From NCBI GenBank assembly GCA_934644855.1, contig CAKUDJ010000063.1:1-5697 (forward strand): DNA of 5,697 nt, in the 5' to 3' direction. This DNA comes from an uncultured Elusimicrobiales bacterium. Lineage in GTDB: Bacteria; Elusimicrobiota; Elusimicrobia; Elusimicrobiales; Elusimicrobiaceae. Positions 1 through 5,697 of the stretch are shown here, piece after piece. The notes beneath the pieces were generated by a model that made no database searches, was not told the DNA's origin, and worked only from the letters and a program-made list of their open reading frames with translations. The stretch's first letter is position 1, and each line of letters begins with the position of its first letter. A program made the position numbers and the translations under genes.

Positions 1-1
1 T

Positions 2-676
2 ATTGAAGCTATTTCTAATAAGGTGACGGAACACCTGCTGACGGTGGGCCAAAGCGGGCTTAAATTTTTGTTTGAGGCGATTGTGGCCCTGTTTATTTTG
101 GTGATTGGGTTGTATTTATCCCGGTTGGTAAGCTCCTGGGTAAAAAAGATTTTAACCAAAATTGCATTTGATGAAAAAACATCCAAAATCGGCATTAACG
201 AACTTTGCGTGCGTTTTGGGCTAGGCAAATCCCCCACTTATATTATTGCGTTTGTACTGGCGTGGGCGGTTATTTTTTACGCCATTGTGTTGGCGGCGGA
301 TTTCTTAAACCTGACGGTAATACGGGATTTGTTCACCCGGTTTTTGGAATTTATCCCCACGTTGTTTGTGTCTGTGCTTATTTTGTTTGCGGGGTTGTTG
401 TTTGGCAAATTAATGGGCAACATTATTGATAACGCCGCCCGCGCCAATAACTTAAAAGGCGGGTTTTTAATTTCCCGCGCGGTAAATATTTTTATTGTGT
501 TTTTCTGCGCGCTGATTGCGGTTGAAAACCTGGGCTTTGCCACGCAGTTGGTCAACAATGTGGTGGTGATTGTGCTGGCCAGTTTGGGCCTTGCGTTTGG
601 CATTGGCGTAGGGCTGGGCAGTAAACCCCTGGTGGAAGAGTTTTTGCGCGATTTGTTCAAGCGGGAAAATAAATAA
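2..676 (+). CDS. MscS-like small integral membrane protein (conserved TM-helix type), probably 5'-incomplete
   Basis: Likely an inner-membrane protein related to the transmembrane part of small-conductance mechanosensitive channels. Numbering from the GTG at 23 (217 aa), five hydrophobic segments are visible at roughly 16-37, 72-94, 109-133, 148-168 and 176-198. The last one, rich in Gly and Ala (LGLAFGIGVGLG, 188-199), followed by the amphipathic KPLVEEFLRDLF, recalls the pore-lining helix of MscS. The protein ends there, so the cytoplasmic beta domain and C-terminal domain of true MscS are absent. This fits the 'conserved TM helix' families found next to or within MscS proteins. The frame is open to the left edge and the GTG at 23 has no separate Shine-Dalgarno sequence, so the real start probably lies outside the window; 23 is the fallback. 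A strong terminator follows. Family-level call is moderate; channel activity is inferred. Confidence 0.7.
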   Translation: MEAISNKVTEHLLTVGQSGLKFLFEAIVALFILVIGLYLSRLVSSWVKKILTKIAFDEKTSKIGINELCVRFGLGKSPTYIIAFVLAWAVIFYAIVLAADFLNLTVIRDLFTRFLEFIPTLFVSVLILFAGLLFGKLMGNIIDNAARANNLKGGFLISRAVNIFIVFFCALIAVENLGFATQLVNNVVVIVLASLGLAFGIGVGLGSKPLVEEFLRDLFKRENK

Positions 677-695
677 AATTTGCTTTACCGCATAT

Positions 696-726
696 AAACC
701 GGACGCCGCATTGGGTCCGGTTTTTT
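696..726 (+). terminator. Intrinsic terminator after the MscS-like gene
   Basis: A perfect 9-bp stem (696-704 with 715-723, AAACCGGAC/GTCCGGTTT) encloses a 10-base loop and runs into six T (721-726). It lies 20 bases after the stop codon at 676, and it separates the membrane-protein gene from the protease gene. Confidence 0.88.
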
Positions 727-765
727 ATGGGACAAATTGGTTAGGGTATGGGTTGTAAACTTTTC

Positions 766-793
766 TTGAAAATGCACACAAAAAGATTATAAT
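766..793 (+). promoter_or_regulatory. Sigma70-type promoter of the secreted metalloprotease gene
   Basis: A -35 box TTGAAA (766-771, 5 of 6 consensus bases) and a perfect -10 box TATAAT (788-793) are separated by 16 bp. The expected transcription start is near 798-801, only about 3-6 bases before the ATG at 804. The site lies between the upstream terminator and the gene, so it is the natural promoter. No operator-like repeat was seen around it. Confidence 0.7.
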
Positions 794-803
794 GTAGAGA
801 TAT

Positions 804-2222
804 ATGAAACTTTTTTTTACTTTATTTCTTTCTTTATTTACCGCGGTTGGGTGGAGTGCGCCGTTTGGCTTGTTGCCGGGGGTGGAAAACCGAGATAACC
901 CCCAGTCTCCCGCGCTTTTGCTGCGCAAAATAGTGGCGGGTGAGCCGGTTTGCGCGGCGGTGCATAATTTGCGCTCTGGAGATACTCACACCGAAGCGGA
1001 GTATTTAGAAATGTTGCGTCAAAATTATCAGGCATGGTTTAATTTTGCGCTCAAAACGGTTGAAGAATCCGGCCGGGAGCAGGAATTTGAAGATTTGCTG
1101 CCTGCTTTGCAGACGCAAGTGACGGTACGGAAAGATTGTGCCGAACCGGATATTTTGTTATTTGTTATGACCCCCAAAGCGTTGGAAAAAGCCTGCCATT
1201 CGCCGGCGGCTTTGGCGTGTGTGGATAATACTTCCGTGCCGTATAAACTGTATTTTTCGCCCAAAAAGGGCTTGGCGGATTGGGCGTCGGGCGGAAATGA
1301 AAATATGTTGGCGCACGAATTGGGCCATACGTTGGGGTTTGCGGACCAGTACCGCTATGGGCGTATTAATGCTTCTATGGTGTATCATACGCCGGATAGC
1401 AGCAAAGGGATAATGTCCAACGCCAAAAGGAGCGTACAATTTTCGTGTGATGAAGCGGACGGACTTATTAATTTGTTGGATGTAGGCGTATATGGTAATA
1501 CCCGGGGTGGCAAGCAGGGGTGGCGCAGTTTTTGTGCCAAGCGTGCTTACAAATATGTGCAGGGCCGGCCCGCAACTAACGCTAAATACGCGGTAGAGGC
1601 GGAATTGCCCAATGTGGTGGTGCGTACTTTTGATGCGGCGGGTTGGTTGCAAAATACGCAGTATTTCCCGGATGCCAAAGATTATGACTTTGATATACAA
1701 ACCGTTTTTACGGCGGCGGAAAAAGATAAATCCGGCCGCTTGCTCTATGGCACAAGCCCGCGGGGGGAAGAAATGTATTGCGCTTATATGTATGAGCGCA
1801 AACGCTGCGTAGCCGTAAAAGATTCGGCCCATGTGGCCTTGTTGGAGGAATATGCCCCGGCTAAAAACGTACAAATTATCAGTTTAGCGTATACTGCCCC
1901 CCAAAGTAAAAACATTTGGTTAAGGGGATTTATAACCAAAGACGCAAAGATTTTAACATACAAAGGGCCCGAAGGCCTTTTTGAGTTTGATTTTTCCGCC
2001 GGAGCATTGGTTATAAAAAAACAACAAGTGCTGATGAACACCGCAGAGCCGGGAAAGGAGCCGCACTCCGTACAAGCGGCCTTGGTGCAACGCAAAGCGC
2101 GGCAAGCAAAAGAGCGTGCCTTGCGGGAGTGTGCGGAAAAAAAGTTATTGGTTTTTTATGATAAATATATAGCGGACAGCTTGCCGGAAGACAACGGAGT
2201 GAAAGATTTTTCGCCCTATTGA
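804..2222 (+). CDS. Secreted metzincin-like zinc metalloprotease
   Basis: Predicted exported zinc endopeptidase of 472 aa; substrate unknown. Residues 1-19 form a signal peptide (MK, a hydrophobic Leu/Phe core, then WSA before P20), with likely signal peptidase I cleavage after A19 and no lipobox. The active site is HELGHTLGFAD at 171-181: H171 and H175 are zinc ligands, E172 is the general base, and D181 sits where metzincins carry the third ligand (HExxHxxGxxD variant). GIMS at 202-205 can be the Met-turn (M204). Nine cysteines (50, 112, 131, 139, 215, 244, 326, 335, 442) suit a disulfide-bonded extracytoplasmic protein. Residues about 260-410 look beta-rich and match no domain I recognise; 428-456 is a charged helix. 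The gene is transcribed alone, with its own promoter and terminator. ATG 804 is chosen because it gives the complete signal peptide. Protease class is well supported; the exact peptidase family is not assigned. Confidence 0.85.
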   Translation: MKLFFTLFLSLFTAVGWSAPFGLLPGVENRDNPQSPALLLRKIVAGEPVCAAVHNLRSGDTHTEAEYLEMLRQNYQAWFNFALKTVEESGREQEFEDLLPALQTQVTVRKDCAEPDILLFVMTPKALEKACHSPAALACVDNTSVPYKLYFSPKKGLADWASGGNENMLAHELGHTLGFADQYRYGRINASMVYHTPDSSKGIMSNAKRSVQFSCDEADGLINLLDVGVYGNTRGGKQGWRSFCAKRAYKYVQGRPATNAKYAVEAELPNVVVRTFDAAGWLQNTQYFPDAKDYDFDIQTVFTAAEKDKSGRLLYGTSPRGEEMYCAYMYERKRCVAVKDSAHVALLEEYAPAKNVQIISLAYTAPQSKNIWLRGFITKDAKILTYKGPEGLFEFDFSAGALVIKKQQVLMNTAEPGKEPHSVQAALVQRKARQAKERALRECAEKKLLVFYDKYIADSLPEDNGVKDFSPY

Positions 2223-2245
2223 TAAAATACGGTTTACCTATAAAC

Positions 2246-2278
2246 AACCCCGCCATGTGTGAAACGGCGGGTTTTTTT
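2246..2278 (+). terminator. Intrinsic terminator after the metalloprotease gene
   Basis: A 6-bp all-G/C stem (CCCGCC 2249-2254 with GGCGGG 2266-2271) has an 11-base loop and is followed by seven T (2272-2278). Two A at 2246-2247 can lengthen the stem by pairing with the T run across a bulged C. It starts 24 bases after the protease stop codon. Confidence 0.82.
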
Positions 2279-2333
2279 GTTGGAAAAGGCTTATTTGGGG
2301 CGGCTTAGTGGGGAAAGGGTTGTTTTGTTTTTT

Positions 2334-2374
2334 TTTTTTGATAAATTTTGTTTATAACAAAATTTATCAAAAAA
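2334..2374. repeat. Long A+T-rich perfect inverted repeat in front of the pilin gene
   Basis: Arms 2334-2352 and 2356-2374 are exact reverse complements (19 bp) around a 3-base centre, TAT. The left arm overlaps a run of 12 T (2328-2339). The right arm ends one base before the GAGG Shine-Dalgarno sequence of the pilin gene. A -10-like TATAAC (2353-2358) sits at the centre. It is not a normal intrinsic terminator, because the stem is followed by A rather than T on the + strand and by an A run on the - strand as well. It could be an operator for a dimeric regulator or a 5' UTR hairpin; the sequence does not decide. Confidence 0.8.
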
Positions 2375-2375
2375 T

Positions 2376-2379
2376 GAGG
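2376..2379 (+). promoter_or_regulatory. Ribosome binding site that sets the pilin start at 2386
   Basis: GAGG lies 6 bases before ATG 2386. The in-frame alternatives are worse: ATG 2374 has only A+T-rich palindrome sequence before it, and GTG 2308 would add about 26 residues, including a Phe stretch encoded by the poly-T run, in front of the prepilin leader. Confidence 0.75.
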
Positions 2380-2385
2380 TTTGGA

Positions 2386-2931
2386 ATGAAAAACACGAGC
2401 AAGAGCTGTTTAGGCGGCTTTACGCTGATTGAATTATTGGTGGTGGTTTTGATTATCGGCATTTTGGCCGGCGTCGCTTTACCTAAGTACCGTACCGCCG
2501 TTATGAGAGCAAAAATTATGTCCCTAATGCCGTTGCTGCAAACTATCCGGCAAGCCCAAGAGGCTTTCTTTTTGGCGCACGGGCGTTATGGTTGGATAAG
2601 TGAATTGGATGTGGATATTCCCGGCAACCGAATTTTGGAATTTGAAGGCCGTGATTTTTATTGGGCCGACGGAACTTATGTGTCTGCTAGCGGGTATTAT
2701 TCCACGGACGCAAACGGCAATAACCATTATTCGTATGTGGTGACTGGGGGGCTTTATCTGGCACTTGGAAATGGCGGTTGGCCAAAAATTGCTTTTTTTC
2801 TTTTTGGCGACCATTCCAGTGACTATCAAAACCGAATCGTGTGTTATGCGCCCGGCTCCGCAGAGGGTAAAAGCATTTGTAAAGGCATGGGTGGGCAAGA
2901 AATAGGTAGAGATTGGTGGCTCTTGCCTTAA
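2386..2931 (+). CDS. Type IV pilin-like protein (prepilin with class III signal)
   Basis: A 181-aa prepilin or pseudopilin, expected to be processed by prepilin peptidase (PilD) and assembled in a type IV pilus or type II secretion-like filament in the envelope. The leader is 11 residues ending in GG, followed by FTLIELLVVVLIIGILAGVA; cleavage falls between G11 and F12, with the conserved Glu at +5 (E16). The hydrophobic alpha-1 helix continues into an amphipathic part (about 34-64). The C-terminal globular part is rich in Tyr, Gly and Trp and contains two cysteines, C153 and C165, able to close a D-loop as in type IVa pilins. Length suits a major or minor pilin. No pilus assembly ATPase, PilC or prepilin peptidase gene is nearby, so it is an orphan unit. 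The start is fixed by the GAGG at 2376. The prepilin class is certain; whether it is a pilus or secretion subunit is not. Confidence 0.9.
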   Translation: MKNTSKSCLGGFTLIELLVVVLIIGILAGVALPKYRTAVMRAKIMSLMPLLQTIRQAQEAFFLAHGRYGWISELDVDIPGNRILEFEGRDFYWADGTYVSASGYYSTDANGNNHYSYVVTGGLYLALGNGGWPKIAFFLFGDHSSDYQNRIVCYAPGSAEGKSICKGMGGQEIGRDWWLLP

Positions 2932-2952
2932 TTTTATATGGCTGCATATCAA

Positions 2953-2986
2953 AAACGACCCCGCAGTTTGTGCCGCGGGGTTGTTT
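2953..2986. terminator. Bidirectional terminator between the pilin gene and rpoD
   Basis: A 12-bp stem (2953-2964 with 2975-2986, one G-T wobble, G+C-rich core ACCCCGC/GCGGGGT) surrounds a 10-base loop. On the - strand it is followed by five T (complement of 2951-2955), which is good for the end of rpoD, 15 bases after its stop codon. On the + strand the T stretch is interrupted (TTGTTT), so termination of the pilin transcript may be weaker. Confidence 0.8.
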
Positions 2987-3001
2987 GCGTCTAAAGGTTT
3001 T

Positions 3002-4708
3002 TTACTCTTGGTAATCCCTTAACATTTTGGTCCGGCTGGGGTGGCGCAATTTGCGGATGGCTTTGGCTTCAATTTGGCGCACGCGTTCGCGCGTCACATT
3101 GAACATCTTACCCACTTCTTCCAGGGTGCGCGGGTAGCCGGAGTCTATCCCAAAGCGCAGGCTGATAATTTTGGCTTCCCGTTCGGAAAGCGTCGCTAGC
3201 ACTTCGGCCACTTCCTGCTTGCGTAAAAAGTCCACGGCCGAGGTGGTCGGGTTCGGCCCGGTCTTATCTTCAATAAAATCTTCCAGGTTGGAGTCTTCGT
3301 CTTCCCCAATCGGCGTAGAGAGGGAAATAGGGTCCTGCATAATTTTGAGGACGCTTTTTACCTTTTCTACCGATAAACGCAAGGATTTGGAATAATCTTC
3401 CAAGGTCGGTTCGCGGCCGTGTTCCTGGCGGAATTTGTTAGTCACTTTGGTTAATTTGGAAACCAATTCTTTCATGTGTACCGGGATGCGGATGGTGTTG
3501 GCCTGGTCCGCAATGGCGCGGTTAATGCTTTGGCGTATCCACCAAGTGGCGTAAGTGGAAAACTTAAACCCGCGTTTGTATTCAAATTTTTCAACGGCTT
3601 TCATCAGCCCCAACCCGCCTTCCTGGATGAGGTCGGAAAGTTCCAAGTTGGAATTGACGTGCTTTTTGGCAATAGATACCACCAAGCGCAAGTTGGCTTT
3701 AATCAGTTTCAGCTTGTCTTGCAAAATCATATCTTCAAAAAACACAATGCGGTCATTAAAAGATAAAAATTCTTTTTCCGTCATGGGCAAAATGTCCACC
3801 ATTTGGTCGTGGCGGCGGATGACGTTTTCTATATTATCCAACGCGCGTTGGAGTTCTTCCAGGCTGAATTTGGTGGCCTTTTTGAAGGCTTTTTCCGTCA
3901 TTTTGCCGGAGGTGTATTTTGTGACCAACTCTTTTACTTCCGCATACGGGCCAAAAAAATCATTAAAGCGTTGGATGTCGTTGCGGGTTTCGTTTAAGCG
4001 GTCGGCCAAGTTTTTAATTTTGTTGGTTAAGCGTTTAATTTTGTTTTGGTTTAAGTTTAATTTGGTAATTACGGTGACTACTTCTTTTTGTTTGCTTTCC
4101 AAGGCTTCAATATTTTTATTGCGCTTTTTATCGGTCAGGGTATCGTTGCGCAGTTCTTTCATTAATTTAGTAATTTCTTGCTCGCGCTTGCCGATAAACT
4201 GGGCCGCTTCTTTTAATTTTTTGCGCATATTGGTCAGCTCGCGCGAAGTGCGTTTGCCGCGGGGCATAAGCTCTTTGGTCGTCATTTCTTCCTGGTCCAC
4301 CAGTTCTTCCCAGTTGCAAATTTCCCGCATGGTAATGGGGGATTCTAACACCAGTTTGCGCAATTCTTTTTCCCGCTCGCGAATGTTGCGGGCCAAGGTA
4401 ATTTCTTCGTCGCGCGATAAGAGGGGCACTTTGCCCATTTCGGACAAGTACATACGGATAGAGTTGGAAATATCCGGGCTGGCGGACCAATCTTCGCTAA
4501 GGGCTTCTTTATCGGAAGAAATTTCTTTGAATTTCTTTTGGTCCAACAGCTGCACGCCTTCTTCACTTAAAGCATCGCGGATGTCGTCGCTGTCTTCAGC
4601 GCTTAAATCCGCCTCGGCCATAGAGCGGTTTAAGTCTTCCAAAGAAAGCACCCCGCTTTCTTTCCCCTCTTCAATTAAATCTTTTAAGGCTTTATTCGCG
4701 TTTGCCAT
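3002..4708 (-). CDS. rpoD: RNA polymerase primary sigma factor RpoD (sigma70 family, group 1)
   Basis: Housekeeping sigma factor of 568 aa that directs RNA polymerase core to -35/-10 promoters. Region 1.1 is recognisable at about 5-56 and region 1.2 at 81-109 ([20 protein letters not shown]). A non-conserved charged segment follows at about 113-330, with a likely coiled coil at 155-248. Regions 2.1-2.4 span 331-411: the core-binding helix ([19 protein letters not shown], 359-377) and the -10 melting and recognition part ([17 protein letters not shown], 383-399). Region 3 is about 412-488. Region 4 is 500-557, with the helix-turn-helix [20 protein letters not shown] (528-547) that reads the -35 box. 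The gene follows dnaG by 19 bases and shares its operon. ATG 4708 is preceded by an in-frame stop and a GAGG 12 bases upstream, an unusually long spacing. All key blocks are intact. Confidence 0.97.
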   Translation of the reverse strand: MANANKALKDLIEEGKESGVLSLEDLNRSMAEADLSAEDSDDIRDALSEEGVQLLDQKKFKEISSDKEALSEDWSASPDISNSIRMYLSEMGKVPLLSRDEEITLARNIREREKELRKLVLESPITMREICNWEELVDQEEMTTKELMPRGKRTSRELTNMRKKLKEAAQFIGKREQEITKLMKELRNDTLTDKKRNKNIEALESKQKEVVTVITKLNLNQNKIKRLTNKIKNLADRLNETRNDIQRFNDFFGPYAEVKELVTKYTSGKMTEKAFKKATKFSLEELQRALDNIENVIRRHDQMVDILPMTEKEFLSFNDRIVFFEDMILQDKLKLIKANLRLVVSIAKKHVNSNLELSDLIQEGGLGLMKAVEKFEYKRGFKFSTYATWWIRQSINRAIADQANTIRIPVHMKELVSKLTKVTNKFRQEHGREPTLEDYSKSLRLSVEKVKSVLKIMQDPISLSTPIGEDEDSNLEDFIEDKTGPNPTTSAVDFLRKQEVAEVLATLSEREAKIISLRFGIDSGYPRTLEEVGKMFNVTRERVRQIEAKAIRKLRHPSRTKMLRDYQE

Positions 4709-4727
4709 AGTTCTGCATTACCTCGGA

Positions 4728-5697
4728 TTAATTTTTTAATTTCTTTTGCAGCTGCATATACAACTGCACCATGTCTTGCGGGACGTTCCCGGACCCCAGC
4801 GTCTTCATTTTATGCTGCAAGGCCACCAACTGCTTTTGCACGCCGGCTTTGGCTATTTTAGAGGCACACTCCTCTATGTCCCTTTCGGGTGAAAAATCCT
4901 CCGGGATTGGTACTAAAGAAAGTTTAATAACTTCGTTCTTTAGCCCGGGGGCGTTATTAATAGTTTGCTCTGTAAGAGAGCCGGACGCCGGGTTTTCCCG
5001 GTATGCTTTTTGCAGTGCGGCAAAAAGCTCCCACAGGCGGGGGTCCTCAAAATCGGTTTGCGTCAAATCGGCGCATTTAGGCGCATAAAGCGGATAGTGC
5101 AAAAGCCAGGAAATTAAATCTTCCTCTATCGGGTTGGCGGGTGCTGCCGTTTCCTTTTGCCGGACGGTAGCCTCTTTTTTTATGGCCGCATATTTGGGCG
5201 CGGCCGTTTGTTGGTGGAGCCGCTCCAATACCAGTTGTTCGTCCACATTTACTTGTTCCGCCACATATTTTACCCATTCCCGGCGTACAATTTCGTCCGG
5301 CTGTTTGGCTATTGTTTCCACTAGGTCTGTCACCACTTGCGTTTTGTCCTGCGCGCAAAGCGGCTGCGGGTGGGCGCTTATCTGTAAACGGGTGTGAAAT
5401 TCAATTAAATCCTGCGCTTTGGCTAAAATGTTTTCAAACGCTTCTTTGCCGTATTTGGCAATGTATTCGTCCGGGTCTAACCCTTCCGGCAGGGCGGCTA
5501 CTTTTACAAAAAGGCCGCTTTCTATCAAAATGAGTCCGCCGCGCAGCGCCGCTTTAATACCGGCGGAATCCGGGTCAAACAGTACGGTCACGTTATGGGT
5601 GTAGCGTTTTAACAGTTTGGCATGGTCCGCCGTTAAACTGGTGCCCAGCGGCGCAACCGTATATTCCACCCCCGCCTGGTGGCAACCGATAACATCC
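4728..5697 (-). CDS. dnaG: DNA primase DnaG, C-terminal part (5' end outside the window)
   Basis: DnaG synthesises RNA primers at the replication fork and is recruited by the DnaB helicase. The window holds the last 322 residues; the N-terminal zinc-binding domain and most of the RNA polymerase core lie beyond the right edge, and the frame is open there. The first residues (DVIGCHQAGVEYTVAPLGTS) match the middle of the TOPRIM domain, and the metal-binding FDPDSAG follows at about 40-46 of this fragment (D41, D43, codons at 5574-5576 and 5568-5570). GLDPDEYIAKYG (72-83) is the conserved end of the core. Residues about 185-322 form the helical C-terminal domain expected to contact DnaB, separated by a less conserved linker (165-187). 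An apparent GTG start at 5669 lies inside the conserved TOPRIM fold and is not a true start. It is co-transcribed with rpoD. Confidence 0.95.
   Translation of the reverse strand, partial: DVIGCHQAGVEYTVAPLGTSLTADHAKLLKRYTHNVTVLFDPDSAGIKAALRGGLILIESGLFVKVAALPEGLDPDEYIAKYGKEAFENILAKAQDLIEFHTRLQISAHPQPLCAQDKTQVVTDLVETIAKQPDEIVRREWVKYVAEQVNVDEQLVLERLHQQTAAPKYAAIKKEATVRQKETAAPANPIEEDLISWLLHYPLYAPKCADLTQTDFEDPRLWELFAALQKAYRENPASGSLTEQTINNAPGLKNEVIKLSLVPIPEDFSPERDIEECASKIAKAGVQKQLVALQHKMKTLGSGNVPQDMVQLYMQLQKKLKN

Noticed and set aside
277..660. A 127-codon open frame on the - strand over the MscS-like gene
   Set aside because: It is antisense to a clear multi-span membrane protein, and its composition is what the complement of hydrophobic codons gives.
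1158..1874. A 238-codon open frame on the - strand inside the protease gene
   Set aside because: The sense frame has a signal peptide and an intact zinc motif; the antisense product has no family signature and no promoter or ribosome binding site that I can see.
2297..2319. G-rich stretch considered as a G-quadruplex upstream of the pilin gene
   Set aside because: Only three runs of three or more G are present, one short of a standard quadruplex.
2308..2385. N-terminal extension of the pilin from GTG 2308 or ATG 2374
   Set aside because: It would put 26 or 4 additional residues, the longer one partly encoded by the poly-T run and palindrome, before a normal prepilin leader; ATG 2386 has the proper Shine-Dalgarno sequence.
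3555..4739. A 394-codon open frame on the + strand opposite rpoD
   Set aside because: It is antisense to a fully conserved rpoD, its product is Ser/Leu-rich low-information sequence, and it has no recognisable domain. It is explained by the codon use of the sigma factor gene.
5638..5669. GTG at 5669 as the start of a short DnaG-like protein
   Set aside because: The conserved TOPRIM sequence continues upstream in the same frame to the window edge, so the gene is simply cut by the window.

Overview
The window looks like a chromosomal segment of a gut-type member of the phylum Elusimicrobiota. This placement is an inference from memory of family signatures, not a search. The main support is a small pilin-like protein with the leader and N-terminal helix style and the C-terminal two-cysteine pattern I associate with the pilin-like families of Elusimicrobium. 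A charged, group 1 type RpoD and an adjacent dnaG fit any bacterium with a classical macromolecular-synthesis operon.

Layout. The left half carries three separate genes on the + strand. First is an MscS-like small membrane protein, probably cut at its 5' end by the window edge (to 676), closed by a strong intrinsic terminator (696-726). Next is a secreted zinc metalloprotease (804-2222) with its own sigma70-type promoter (TTGAAA, 16 bp, TATAAT) placed so close to the ATG that the mRNA would be almost leaderless; it ends in another intrinsic terminator. Third is a type IV pilin-like protein (2386-2931). A 41-bp nearly perfect A+T-rich palindrome lies directly in front of its ribosome binding site, and a run of 12 T overlaps the left arm.

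The right half, on the - strand, is the end of dnaG (primase, running off the right edge) followed after 19 bases by rpoD (primary sigma factor). The dnaG-rpoD pair converges on the pilin gene, and one hairpin in the short gap between them (about 2953-2986) can serve as terminator for both directions.

Function. The dnaG-rpoD operon supplies replication priming and housekeeping transcription initiation. The three + strand genes appear to be independent transcription units concerned with the cell envelope and the exterior: a membrane channel-like protein, a secreted protease and a surface pilin-like protein. No sequence link between them was seen beyond adjacency. No RNA genes, insertion sequences, CRISPR arrays or phage genes were found, and there is no gene-free stretch longer than about 165 bases. 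The features most worth a second look are the palindrome at the pilin start, the near-leaderless promoter of the protease, and the unassigned C-terminal part of the protease.
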